Assembly: GCF_900108055.1 (NCBI RefSeq)
Contig: NZ_FNWJ01000002.1
Coordinates: 568,382 to 632,381 of the forward strand
DNA: 64,000 nt
Origin: Thermoleophilum album
GTDB lineage: Bacteria; Actinomycetota; Thermoleophilia; Solirubrobacterales; Thermoleophilaceae
Direction of reading: 5' to 3'
Position 1 is the first letter of the stretch. Each line of letters starts with the position of its first letter. This document shows positions 49,690 through 58,137 of the stretch, piece by piece. The position numbers and the translations under genes were made by a program. The notes under the pieces were generated by a model, which saw only the letters and a program-made list of their open reading frames with translations, made no database searches and was not told the DNA's origin.

Positions 49690-50163
49690 TCAGCGCTTGG
49701 ACGAGCTGCTGCCGGAGCCCAAACCGGCTTGCGGGCGTGCGGTGAGAACCCGCCACTCGCCGTCCTCTTTACGCATCTGCAGCGTGACGGTGCGCTCCTG
49801 GGAGCCCAGCCCAGTGACCGTTATCCGCGCGCGGGCGGTATCACCATCGACCGACACGGAGGTCTTCTTCGACTTCGCCAACACCTCGACGACGCCGCGC
49901 AGGAGGCGGCCACCAGGGGTCTCGAACTGCTGCTTGACGATCGTCGCGCAGTCGCCCCGGCGCTCGACCGTACGCCGCGATTCCTCGGCGAGGAGCTCGC
50001 AGTAACGCTTAGCGTCGCCTTTGACCGCGGCGTTCAGCCAGGCGCGTAGGTTCTCCCGCGCCTTCTCTTCCTCGGACTTGCCGCCGCAGCCAGCCGCAAG
50101 CCCTGCGAACGCCAGCGCCGCGAATATCAAGGCGGTGCCGGCACGGGGGCGTATTGGACGCAT
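49690..50163 (-). CDS. Lipoprotein of unknown function
   Basis: A 157-residue lipoprotein: basic N-terminus, hydrophobic ALIFAALAFAGLAAGCGG with lipobox LAAGC (Cys26). The mature domain EEKARENLRAWLNAAVKGDAKRYCELL ... VTLQMRKEDGEWRVL looks like an NTF2/DUF4878-type cone that binds small ligands or acts as a periplasmic accessory. ATG 50163 has TAGGTT six bases upstream (leaderless). Its 3' end is overlapped in antisense by the SDR remnant. Confidence 0.8.
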   Translation of the reverse strand: MRPIRPRAGTALIFAALAFAGLAAGCGGKSEEEKARENLRAWLNAAVKGDAKRYCELLAEESRRTVERRGDCATIVKQQFETPGGRLLRGVVEVLAKSKKTSVSVDGDTARARITVTGLGSQERTVTLQMRKEDGEWRVLTARPQAGLGSGSSSSKR

Positions 50164-50169
50164 GGCGGC

Positions 50170-50175
50170 AACCTA
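50170..50175 (-). promoter_or_regulatory. Leaderless -10 (TAGGTT) for the lipoprotein gene
   Basis: TAGGTT on the minus strand with 6 nt to ATG 50163. Confidence 0.55.
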
Positions 50176-50243
50176 CCAGTCGACCGAACTCAGGGGCTGG
50201 CGCGCTCCGCCACGAAACCGCCGAGCAGCCTCCCGTGTTCGTC

Positions 50244-50684
50244 TTAGAGCGCCGCTTCCGCGGCAGGACGATCAAGCGCTTGATTCAGGAGCTCGTCGGG
50301 CTCGCGGTTCTGGTCGCGCGCGACGGAGCGGATCCGCCAACTCTCGAAGTCCTCGAGTTCTCGCCGAGCACGCTCGAAAAGCGGCTTCAGGCCTGGATTC
50401 TTGACCCGGTACTCGCCGCGTAGCTGCTTCGCCACGAGTTCCGAATCGCAAACCAGCTCGAGCTCGCGCGCCCCCAACTCGCGTGCCAGCTCGAGCGCCA
50501 GCAACAGGCCCTGATACTCGGCGACGTTGTTGGTGGCGCGCCCGAGCCGCCGCGCACGCTGCGCCAGTCGGCGACCGTCACGCGAGAAGGCGACAGCGGC
50601 GCAAGCGGCCGGTCCTGGGTTGCCGCGAGCACCGCCGTCGAACTTCACGACGATGCTCTCAGCTCCCGCCGTCGCCGCGGTCAA
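50244..50684 (-). CDS. RNase HI-like protein
   Basis: A 146-residue RNase H fold: VVKFDGGARGNPGPAACAAV (first Asp), NNVAEYQGLLLALELA (Glu), LELVCDSELVAKQLRGEY (second Asp) and SVARDQNREPDELLNQAL (final acidic residue). This matches the short RNase HI type lacking an HBD domain, which removes RNA from RNA:DNA hybrids. The start is TTG 50684, sharing TTGA with the stop of the upstream small gene; a GTG about 12 codons later is less likely. Confidence 0.88.
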   Translation of the reverse strand: MTAATAGAESIVVKFDGGARGNPGPAACAAVAFSRDGRRLAQRARRLGRATNNVAEYQGLLLALELARELGARELELVCDSELVAKQLRGEYRVKNPGLKPLFERARRELEDFESWRIRSVARDQNREPDELLNQALDRPAAEAAL

Positions 50685-50890
50685 GACACTCCGCCCGGCA
50701 CGTCGATCGGCGGGAAGGTGCCGGCTACACGCTTGCGCCGGCGGCCCCGGTCGGCGGGCTTAGGACCAGGCTTGCCGCCACGGCGGCGGTCGATGATCAC
50801 CTCGACGTTGGGGTCATCACGGTAGTAGTCGGACAGCTTCTCGTAGAGCTGGTCCGCGAGCGGGCGCGGAATCACGCAGTAGATGGTCAT
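50681..50890 (-). CDS. Small conserved-type protein, 69 residues
   Basis: MTIYCVIPRPLADQLYEKLSD, then YYRDDPNVEVIIDRRRGGK and a basic, proline-rich tail. Strong GAGGAGGAGG before ATG 50890. Overlaps the RNase H gene start (TTGA), so the two are coupled. Similar short proteins ending in an IxDRR motif are frequent next to other genes in actinobacteria, but I know no function. Confidence 0.7.
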   Translation of the reverse strand: MTIYCVIPRPLADQLYEKLSDYYRDDPNVEVIIDRRRGGKPGPKPADRGRRRKRVAGTFPPIDVPGGVS

Positions 50891-50935
50891 CGCTGTCGCT
50901 CCTCCTCCTCGGACGGTCCTCGACGGCAGACGCTC

Positions 50936-51745
50936 TCAGGCGGTGCGGACCAGGTGGCCAGCCGTGTCCAGCAGCGCGTTCCAGGCGCGCAGCTCCGCGG
51001 GCAGCTCCGTAAGCTCGTCGCCCTTGTCAACGAGCGCCACCGGATCGGCCTCGTCCCCCAGGTCCACACGGAAGCGATACCACGAAAGCTCCCAGCCAAC
51101 CACCACGTCGACGAGCGCGGCCGCACCAGCGACCGGCACCGCCGCGATCTGGGCGGGGCCGAGAGCACGCGCGATCCCCAGCATCGTTTGACAGTGGTCG
51201 GTGGTCGCGAACAGCTCCAGTGCTCGCTCCACCCGCGCGGCGGTGCCGCTGGGAACGGCACGGACGTGCCGCACTTCCGGGGCCGTTTGATCGCCGCGCG
51301 CGCGCACACCGTTTTCGCCCCGCTCAGAGGCGTGCTGATCGTCTGCCCCGGCAACGACCTCGTCGGTGCGCACCGGCGCGTCGCTGGCTTGCGCGTGTCG
51401 CGCTCCGCGAACGTCGCCTGCCGGCGCACTCTGCGCCTCAATAGGCGCCGCCTCCCCAGCGCCCGTGTGGTCGCGGCGTCGCCTTAGCCGCCGCCAGATC
51501 GCCGTGAGCCGCTGCCGCCGCGCCGAGCCGCGCGCAGTGGTCGGCGGTGGGAACTCGGTCATCTGCTCGGCGCGCACCCACCCATGGGCACGCGCGCGAT
51601 CGCCACAAAGCTCGCAGACCGCTTCCTCCGGACCACCCCGCAGCGGGTCGCGAACGTACAGCTCGAAACGCTCCCCGCGGAGAATGGTGCGGCCGCAAAC
51701 CTCGCAGCGAACGTGTTCGTTGGTAGGGCGCAACTCGCGGCGCAT
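50936..51745 (-). CDS. Protein with N-terminal zinc ribbon, function unknown
   Basis: A 269-residue protein from ATG 51745; the longer frame is shadow of the EF-G-like gene. Cys14, Cys17, Cys44 and Cys47 (CEVCG...CELCG) form a treble-clef or zinc-ribbon-like site around a RGERFELYVRDP core. After a disordered, charged middle (about 85-165) comes a folded C-terminal domain (RVERALELFATTDHCQTMLGIARALGP ... ELSWYRFRVDLGDEAD). TATCAT lies nine bases before the ATG. No known family recognised; it is followed by the small and RNase H genes. Confidence 0.68.
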   Translation of the reverse strand: MRRELRPTNEHVRCEVCGRTILRGERFELYVRDPLRGGPEEAVCELCGDRARAHGWVRAEQMTEFPPPTTARGSARRQRLTAIWRRLRRRRDHTGAGEAAPIEAQSAPAGDVRGARHAQASDAPVRTDEVVAGADDQHASERGENGVRARGDQTAPEVRHVRAVPSGTAARVERALELFATTDHCQTMLGIARALGPAQIAAVPVAGAAALVDVVVGWELSWYRFRVDLGDEADPVALVDKGDELTELPAELRAWNALLDTAGHLVRTA

Positions 51746-51754
51746 GGCCCGCTG

Positions 51755-51760
51755 ATGATA
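51755..51760 (-). promoter_or_regulatory. Leaderless -10 (TATCAT) for the zinc-ribbon gene
   Basis: TATCAT on the minus strand with 9 nt to ATG 51745. Confidence 0.5.
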
Positions 51761-51795
51761 GGCGGCCGCTTGCGCCCTACCGGGTGCCCGCGTGC

Positions 51796-53874
51796 TCAAG
51801 CTTTGGCAGTAACCGCCTCGCCGGCCTCCTCCGCAGCGATCCGCTTGGCGATCTGCGCCGGGACCTGCTCGTAGCGAGCGAGCTCCATCGCGTAGTCGCC
51901 ACGGCCGCCGGTCAACGACCGCAGGTCGGCTCCGTAGCTCAGCATCTCCGCCATCGGGACCTCGGCACGGACCTCGGTGACGCCACCCCGCGGCTCCATG
52001 CCGAGCGGTCGCCCCCGACGCGCATTGAGGTCGCCGATCACGTCGCCTACGCACTCGTCCGGAACCGTGACGGTGACCCGCATGATCGGCTCGAGGAGTA
52101 CCGGACCGGCCTCCGCCATCGCTTGCTTGAAGGCCATCGAACCGGCGATCTTGAACGCGATCTCCGACGAGTCGACCGGGTGGTGTTTGCCGTCGACGAC
52201 GCGCACCCGCACGCCCTGCACTGGGTAGCCGGCGACGACGCCCGCGCTCATCGCCTCGCGCACCCCTTTCTCGACCGCCGGGATGAACTGACCGGGAATC
52301 ACACCGCCGCGGATCTCGTCCACGAATTCGAATCCGCCATCGGCCCCGAGTGGTTCGATCACGATGTGGCAGTCGGCGAACTGACCACGACCACCGGTCT
52401 GCTTTTTGTGGCGAGCGTGCGCCCGCGCTTGTCGCGTGATCGTCTCGCGATAGGGGACGCGCGGGGGTTTGAGGTCGACTTCGACGCCGAAGCGCTCCTT
52501 CAGGCGACCCACCACCACTTCGACGTGCATCGGCGTGAGCCCGGCGACGATCAGTTCGCCGGTCTGCGGGTCGCGGTGGACGTCGAGCGTCGGATCCTCC
52601 TCGCAGAGCCTTGCGAGGGCGCCCGTCACCTTGTCCTCGTCGGCCCGCGAGTGCGGTTCTACTGCGAAAGCCATAACCGGGCGGGGCAGCTCCGGCATCG
52701 CCAGCGCCGGGGCCTCTTTGCGACCGGTCAGAACGTCGCCGACGTGCGTGTCCTTGAGCTTCGCGACGGCACCGAAGTCGCCGGGGCCCACCGCCTCGAC
52801 CGGCTCGCTGCTCTTGCCAAGCAGCGACAAGAGCTGCCCGACGCGCTCGCGTTGACCGGTGCGGCCGTTGAGAAGCTGACTCTCCGAGCGCACGGTGCCC
52901 TCGTAGACCCGCAGCAGATTGAGCGTGCCCGCGTACGGGTCAGCAAGCGTCTTGAAGACCAGCGCCACCGGAGGTACGTCGGCGGCACCGCTCAGGGGAT
53001 CGCCTGCGGCCAGCGAGGGAAGGGCGATCTCGGCCGGCGACGGCAGGTCTTCGACCAGCGCATCGAGCAAGCGCAGGGTCCCGATATTGCGGGTCGCTGA
53101 ACCGCAGGCGACGGGGAAGATGCGTCCCTCGCTGACGCCGCGCTCGAGCGCCGCCACGATCTCCTCGTGCGAGATCGCCTCACCCTCGAGGTAGCGCTCC
53201 ATCAGTTCGTCGGAGAGCTCGGCGACCTCGTCCATCAAGCGCTCGCGGTACTTCTCCGCGCGCTCCGCAAGCTCGTCCGGTATCTCCGCTTCGACCGTCT
53301 GACCGCGCTCTGGCCGGGGCGTGACGAACGCTTTCATGTCAACGAGGTCGACGACCCCGCGGAACTCTTGCTCGCTACCGATCGGCACCTCGGTCGCCAC
53401 CACATGCGGGCCGAAGCGCTCCTTGAGCTGCTCGAGCACGGCATCGAAGTCGGCTCGCTCGCGATCCAGCATGTTCACGAACACGAGGCGCGCGAGCCCG
53501 AGCTCCTCCGCGCGTTGCCACAGGCGCTCGGTGCCCACCTCCACGCCCATCGCACCGTTGACGACGAACACAGCGGTTTCACAAACACGCAAGGCGGCGA
53601 TCGCGTCGGCCACGAAGCTCGGCTCGCCGGGCGTATCGATCAAGTTGATCTTGTAACCACGCCAGCGGAACTGGGCGAGCGCCGCGGATATCGACATCCG
53701 CCGAGCGCGCTCGTCGGGCTGCGAGTCGCAGGTGGTCGTCCCCTCGGCGACCGAGCCGAGCCGATCGATCGCCCCGGCTTCGTAGAGCAGCGCCTCGGCG
53801 AGCGACGTCTTGCCGCTTCCGCGGTGGCCGACGAGGGCGACGTTGCGGATACGCCGCGGATCCTCGAGCGCCAC
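51796..53874 (-). CDS. EF-G-like translation GTPase (EF-G2/FusA2 type)
   Basis: A 692-residue paralogue of elongation factor G. G1 is GHRGSGKTSLAEALL, G3 is DTPGEPSFVADA and G4 is NMLDRERAD; domains III-V follow (PVMAFAVEPHSRADEDKV ... LEPIMRVTVTVPDECVGDVIGDLNARRGR). The catalytic histidine of DTPGH is replaced by Glu, and G1 and G4 deviate from the EF-G consensus, so GTP hydrolysis and translocase activity are doubtful. GTG 53874 has AGGAGG six bases upstream. Canonical fusA is presumably elsewhere with the str operon. Confidence 0.93.
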   Translation of the reverse strand: MALEDPRRIRNVALVGHRGSGKTSLAEALLYEAGAIDRLGSVAEGTTTCDSQPDERARRMSISAALAQFRWRGYKINLIDTPGEPSFVADAIAALRVCETAVFVVNGAMGVEVGTERLWQRAEELGLARLVFVNMLDRERADFDAVLEQLKERFGPHVVATEVPIGSEQEFRGVVDLVDMKAFVTPRPERGQTVEAEIPDELAERAEKYRERLMDEVAELSDELMERYLEGEAISHEEIVAALERGVSEGRIFPVACGSATRNIGTLRLLDALVEDLPSPAEIALPSLAAGDPLSGAADVPPVALVFKTLADPYAGTLNLLRVYEGTVRSESQLLNGRTGQRERVGQLLSLLGKSSEPVEAVGPGDFGAVAKLKDTHVGDVLTGRKEAPALAMPELPRPVMAFAVEPHSRADEDKVTGALARLCEEDPTLDVHRDPQTGELIVAGLTPMHVEVVVGRLKERFGVEVDLKPPRVPYRETITRQARAHARHKKQTGGRGQFADCHIVIEPLGADGGFEFVDEIRGGVIPGQFIPAVEKGVREAMSAGVVAGYPVQGVRVRVVDGKHHPVDSSEIAFKIAGSMAFKQAMAEAGPVLLEPIMRVTVTVPDECVGDVIGDLNARRGRPLGMEPRGGVTEVRAEVPMAEMLSYGADLRSLTGGRGDYAMELARYEQVPAQIAKRIAAEEAGEAVTAKA

Positions 53875-54007
53875 TGTTCCCTCCTTTCCCGCGCCGGTCG
53901 GTAACCGGCAGCGGACCACACTCTCACTCCCTCATGACCGAGCCTAGCCGCCGTGGCACCGAGTGGCGAGTGGTCACCCCGCTGCGCGCGAGGTAGCGGT
54001 TGGGCGG

Positions 54008-54796
54008 CTACTCCCCGTCGTCGCCTTCGCCCTGTAGGCGCGACTTGAGGCGCAGAACCGCCTTTGTATGTAGCTGCGAGACACGCGACTCGGTGACGCC
54101 GAGCACTTCGCCGATCTCGCGCAAGGTCAGGTTCTCGTAGTAGTAGAGCGCGATTACCAACTTCTCGCGCTCCGGGAGTCGCGCGATCGCCTCGGCGAGG
54201 CGATCCTTCATCTCCGTGGTGTCCATCTCCTGAGCCGGGTCGACGGCCGACGGGTCTTGCAGGGTGTCGAGCAGTGACACCTGGTCCCCCGAGGCATCAG
54301 AGACCGTCCACAGCTCGTCGAGCGCCACGATCGACGAGTTGGAAATCTGCAACAGCGACTCCTGGAACTCCTCGACCGTCATCCCCAGTGCATCCGCCAT
54401 CTCTTGGTCGGTCGGCGGCCGCTGCAACTCGTTCTCGAGCTTCGCGTTGACCCGCTCGATCTCGCGCGCGCGGGCACGCACCGAGCGGGGAACCCAGTCG
54501 AGCGAGCGCAATTCGTCGATGATCGAACCCTTGATGCGGGTGATCGCGAAGGTCTCGAACTTGATCTCCCGTTCGGGCTCGTAGCGCTCGATCGCCGAGA
54601 TCAAACCGAGCAGTCCGTAGGAGATCAGGTCGGCCTCTTCGACATGCGCGGGCAGGCCGCTAGCCATGCGCCCGGCGACGTACTTCACGAGCGGCGAATA
54701 GGCGAGCACCAAACGCTCCCGCGCCTGCTCGTCGCCGTCCTCTTTGTAGCGGCGCCAGAGTTCGCGAAGCTCGATCTCCTTGAGATGTGTCTCCAA
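54008..54796 (-). CDS. RNA polymerase sigma factor, FliA/WhiG type
   Basis: Sigma-70 family group 3, 262 residues. Region 2 (LVLAYSPLVKYVAGRMASGLPAHVEEADLISYGLLGLISAIERYEPERE, with region 2.4 IKFETFAITRIKGSIIDELRSLDWVPRSVR), region 3 (RPPTDQEMADALGMTVEEFQ) and region 4 (LPEREKLVIALYYYENLTLREIGEVLGVTESRVSQLHTKAV). In actinobacteria this type (WhiG) controls development or motility; no flagellar genes are seen here. TTG 54796 has GAGGG about 10 bases upstream; adjacent XerC-like gene is a conserved neighbourhood in actinobacteria. Confidence 0.93.
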   Translation of the reverse strand: METHLKEIELRELWRRYKEDGDEQARERLVLAYSPLVKYVAGRMASGLPAHVEEADLISYGLLGLISAIERYEPEREIKFETFAITRIKGSIIDELRSLDWVPRSVRARAREIERVNAKLENELQRPPTDQEMADALGMTVEEFQESLLQISNSSIVALDELWTVSDASGDQVSLLDTLQDPSAVDPAQEMDTTEMKDRLAEAIARLPEREKLVIALYYYENLTLREIGEVLGVTESRVSQLHTKAVLRLKSRLQGEGDDGE

Positions 54797-54816
54797 AGCC
54801 GGGCCGTCCCTCGGGT

Positions 54817-55755
54817 CTAGGCGCGGGGGTGAGCGCGCCTATACGCCTCACGCAACCGCGCCGACTCTAACCGAGTGTAAATCTGGGTGGTGCGAATCGA
54901 TGCATGGCCGAGTAACTCCTGTACGACCCGGAGATCGGCCCCTCCTTCCAAGAGATGAGTGGCGAATGAGTGCCGCAGGGCGTGCGGTGTTACGGCTAGT
55001 CCGGAGCGCCGCGCGAGCGCTGCAACGCGGCGCCGCACGTCGCTGGTCGAGATGCGGCGCCCGCTGCGCGAAACGAAGAGCGCGCGCTGTTCGACGTTTC
55101 GGCACAGCAGAGGACGTCCCCGCTCGAGCCAGTCGTTAAGCGCCCGCAGCGCTAGCTCACCGAGCGGGACGACCCGCGTACGCCCCCCCTTCCCCTCGAC
55201 CCGCAGCTGCTCTCGATCGAAGTCGAGATCGTCGAGGTCGAGCGACACCAGCTCCGCGGCCCGCACGCCAGACCCGTACGCGAGCTCGGCGAGCGCGCGG
55301 TCGCGCAGCGCCAGCGGGCCGTCGGCCGGTGCGGACCGCAACAGCCGCTCGACCTGAGCGCTGGGCAGCGCTCGCGGCAGTGGGCGCCGACGCTTTGGCG
55401 CCGGGACGAGCTCGCCGGGGTTAGCAGCGAGCTCGCCGCGTCGTACCAGCGTTGCGAAAAAGGCACGCGCCGCCGACAGCTTGCGTGCTACTGAGCTCCG
55501 TGCCAAACGCCGTTCGACGAGGTGGCCGGCGAAGTCCCGCAGCTCCCGATGCTTCAGCTCTCGCGCGTCGCGCCCACGTCGCTGTGCCCATTCGGCTAGC
55601 TCGGCGACGTCGCGTAGGTATTCGCGGCGCGTGCGTTCGGTGAGACCGGCAGCGGCCAGGTCGCGCTCAAAACGCTTGAGGAGCCGCTGCCACCGCCGGG
55701 CCAGGGGATCCGGATGGATCCTCGACTCGGCATGGTTGGGTGTGCGCGCCGCCAC
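54817..55755 (-). CDS. xerC: Tyrosine recombinase, XerC/XerD type
   Basis: A 312-residue integrase. N-terminal SAM-like domain (FERDLAAAGLTERTRREYLRDVAELAEWA), catalytic domain with Arg in YGSGVRAAELVSLDLDD, Lys in GKGGRTRVVPLG, HALRHSFATHLLEGG (HxxR), LLGHASIRTTQIYT with His and the nucleophilic Tyr. Such enzymes resolve chromosome dimers at dif together with XerD. GTG 55755 chosen over TTG one codon earlier; 6 bp after the L,D-transpeptidase stop, so probably cotranscribed. Whether it is XerC or XerD cannot be separated. Confidence 0.9.
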   Translation of the reverse strand: MAARTPNHAESRIHPDPLARRWQRLLKRFERDLAAAGLTERTRREYLRDVAELAEWAQRRGRDARELKHRELRDFAGHLVERRLARSSVARKLSAARAFFATLVRRGELAANPGELVPAPKRRRPLPRALPSAQVERLLRSAPADGPLALRDRALAELAYGSGVRAAELVSLDLDDLDFDREQLRVEGKGGRTRVVPLGELALRALNDWLERGRPLLCRNVEQRALFVSRSGRRISTSDVRRRVAALARRSGLAVTPHALRHSFATHLLEGGADLRVVQELLGHASIRTTQIYTRLESARLREAYRRAHPRA

Positions 55756-55761
55756 CAAGCG

Positions 55762-56868
55762 TCAGCCACCGATGTAGATCGGCGTACCGACCGGCACTCG
55801 CTCGTAGAGGTCGATCACGTCCGGGATGCGCATGCGAACACAGCCGTGCGAAGCGCGGCTACCGATCGACCCGACGGCGTCCGTCCCGTGAATCCCGGCG
55901 CCGTCATAGAAGCCGAGCCAACGCGCCTTGATCGGGTTGTCCGGCCCGGGCGGGATCACCTTGCCCGCCAGCTTGCCGGCCCAGGGACGGTTGGGGACGT
56001 GCCAGACCGGATTTACGGCCTTGCTTTGGATGCGGTAGAGGCCGGCCGGCGTTTCGTAGCCCACGGCACCGATCGCGACCGGATAGCTGCGCACCAGACG
56101 CAGATGGTCGTAGAGCCGGAGCGTGAAACTCGAGCGATCGACCACGATCAAGAGCGGCCAACGAGCCGGTAGGTCGGCGAGCGTCACCCGCGGACGCTCG
56201 CTGCGGACCGGCACCCGCACAGCGCCCCGGGATCCGCTCGCCAAGGCGCGTTCGATACGTGCCGCCAGCCGCTCGCGTTCGACCCTCACGCCGCGGCGCT
56301 CGGCCACCCGCTGCATCGACGGCAGCAGTAGCTGAGCGTCGCGCGGAGGTACGTCGACCCTTTGCGCTACCGCCCCGACCAGCTGCCGCAGCGCCTGATG
56401 GGACCAGACCGACCGCAGCGGAAGGTCGACTGCGAGACGCTCGCCGGTCAGGCGGCGAAGCGCACGCCCTACTGGTCCGCCGGCACGACTGCGTACCAGC
56501 GCCTCGTCGACCATCGCTCCCACGTCCGGGCGCCAGCGCAAGCGGCGGTGGACGTCGATCCGCTCGACCAGGTGCGGACCCACCAGCTCCAACCGCGGTC
56601 GGTAGTCCGCAAGGCGCGCACGCAGCCGCGCGGCGGCAGCGTCGGCTGTGAGGCCACCGACGTCGATCCCCGCGACGCGCACTCCGGGTGCGATGGCGTC
56701 GCGCGTCGAGCGGTCGATCGCCGCGATCGCGACAGTGGCCGCCACGAAGGTGCCGAGGACGACTGCCAGAGCTACAGCGACAGCGCGGCGCGTCAGCGCC
56801 CGATCACCCCTCGGCGCTGCTGACGGTGTGCCGAGCGGGAGCTCGCGGCGTGACGAGGGGAGTTTCAT
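55762..56868 (-). CDS. L,D-transpeptidase (YkuD) with peptidoglycan-binding-like domain
   Basis: A 368-residue cell-wall enzyme. Single N-terminal membrane anchor at about 28-50 (AVAVALAVVLGTFVAATVAIAAI), a PG_binding_4-like domain (60-210), then the YkuD domain with HGTDAVGSIGSRASHGCVRM near 330-350, where the Cys is catalytic. It forms 3-3 crosslinks in peptidoglycan. ATG 56868 overlaps the epimerase stop (ATGA). Confidence 0.93.
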   Translation of the reverse strand: MKLPSSRRELPLGTPSAAPRGDRALTRRAVAVALAVVLGTFVAATVAIAAIDRSTRDAIAPGVRVAGIDVGGLTADAAAARLRARLADYRPRLELVGPHLVERIDVHRRLRWRPDVGAMVDEALVRSRAGGPVGRALRRLTGERLAVDLPLRSVWSHQALRQLVGAVAQRVDVPPRDAQLLLPSMQRVAERRGVRVERERLAARIERALASGSRGAVRVPVRSERPRVTLADLPARWPLLIVVDRSSFTLRLYDHLRLVRSYPVAIGAVGYETPAGLYRIQSKAVNPVWHVPNRPWAGKLAGKVIPPGPDNPIKARWLGFYDGAGIHGTDAVGSIGSRASHGCVRMRIPDVIDLYERVPVGTPIYIGG

Positions 56869-58067
56869 CGCCCGCGATCTTCGACGGACTCCTCCGCGCC
56901 TCCTTGCGCTTTCCCCGCTGCTACCGCCTCCTCAGAGCCGCCGGACGTCTCGCCGATCCTCTCAGCAAGCCGTCTGACCAACCGCTCGAGCTCTGCGAGC
57001 TGCTCGCGCGTCGCCTCGTCGCTGGCGGCCTCACGCCGCACGTAGGGACTCCAGCGCAGGAACTCCTCGACCTCGCGCTCGTAGCGGTACGGCTCCTGTG
57101 CGCCCCGCACGATCGGGTGCAGACGCAGATGCTCGGCCAACTTCTGCACGGCCTCTCGCGACGTGTACCGGTACTCGAAGCCCGTGGCTTTGAAGCGCCG
57201 GTTGTCGACGCCCCGACCGAAGCGCAGCAGGCGGAGACCCTCGGGCGTCAACGGCAGGCCGAGGCGCCGCAACATGGTTGCCGCGATCGACGTTCCCCAA
57301 GGCGGCAAGAGGGGGACGTAGGGCTTGCCCAGCAGCCCCGCCACCTCGCTCAACGCGAGCACGCCGTCGGCGGCGACATTGAAGATCCCGTGCAGGTCGT
57401 TGACAACCGCGTGCTCCAGCGCCCGCACAACGTCGTCTTCGTGGACGAACTGGTAGCGCGGGTCGAAGCCCAAGATCATTGGCACGGAGGGCAGCGAAAA
57501 GAGCCGCACGTGCGAGGTGTCGATGTCCGGGCCGAGGACGTTCACGCAGCGCAAGAGCGTGACCCGGCATTGCGGGTTTTGTTCGGCGAACTCGGCGACC
57601 GAAGCCTCCGCTTCGAGGATTTCCCGCTCGAGCGGCGTGTCGGGTGGGTAGGTGCGCGGCATCGACTCCTCGAAGAACGCCGGGTCGTCCTGGTGGCAGC
57701 CGTAGTAGTGCGCCGAGGACTTGAAGACGAGCTTCCGTACGGGCGAATCGGAGCCGCTGCAGGCGGCGAGGATGTTCATCGTGCCGAGCGCGTTGTTGTC
57801 GTGCAGTTCGGCGGTCGAGTGTCCCCACGAATCGACGATCAGGCGGGTGTCGACCACGGTGTCGATCTCTGCTGCTTCGACGATCCGCCGCAGCAGGGCG
57901 TGCTCGGCGCCGACCTTTACGAACTCCGTGCGTTCGAGCTCCACATGCGGCTCGCGGGTGTCGACGCCGACGATCGCCTCGAGACTCGCGTCACGCTCGA
58001 GGGCTTGCGCCAGACGACCACCCCAGTAGGTCGAAAGACCGGTTATCAGCACGCGCTTCGAGCTCAC
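56865..58067 (-). CDS. NAD-dependent epimerase/dehydratase
   Basis: An extended SDR, 400 residues: RVLITGLSTYWGGRLAQAL (Rossmann loop, here GLSTYWGG), DTRLIVDSW, FKSSAHYYGCHQ (YxxxK-like active-site region is altered), and a C-terminal arm rich in Glu/Arg. It resembles the actinobacterial galE2-type protein (Rv0501 in M. tuberculosis), which likewise precedes a PlsC-like acyltransferase. The canonical catalytic YxxxK is not clearly present, so activity is uncertain. GTG 58067 has GGAGG upstream. Confidence 0.85.
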   Translation of the reverse strand: MSSKRVLITGLSTYWGGRLAQALERDASLEAIVGVDTREPHVELERTEFVKVGAEHALLRRIVEAAEIDTVVDTRLIVDSWGHSTAELHDNNALGTMNILAACSGSDSPVRKLVFKSSAHYYGCHQDDPAFFEESMPRTYPPDTPLEREILEAEASVAEFAEQNPQCRVTLLRCVNVLGPDIDTSHVRLFSLPSVPMILGFDPRYQFVHEDDVVRALEHAVVNDLHGIFNVAADGVLALSEVAGLLGKPYVPLLPPWGTSIAATMLRRLGLPLTPEGLRLLRFGRGVDNRRFKATGFEYRYTSREAVQKLAEHLRLHPIVRGAQEPYRYEREVEEFLRWSPYVRREAASDEATREQLAELERLVRRLAERIGETSGGSEEAVAAGKAQGGAEESVEDRGR

Positions 58068-58137
58068 GCCTCCACCTCGCTGGCCCTAGTCTGATCGATC
58101 CGCGAGCTTGGCGCGCAAGGCGATCTCGATCTCTCAC

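Noticed and set aside
51746-52054. Extension of the zinc-ribbon gene upstream
   Set aside because: It lies inside the EF-G-like gene and is Arg-rich shadow sequence.
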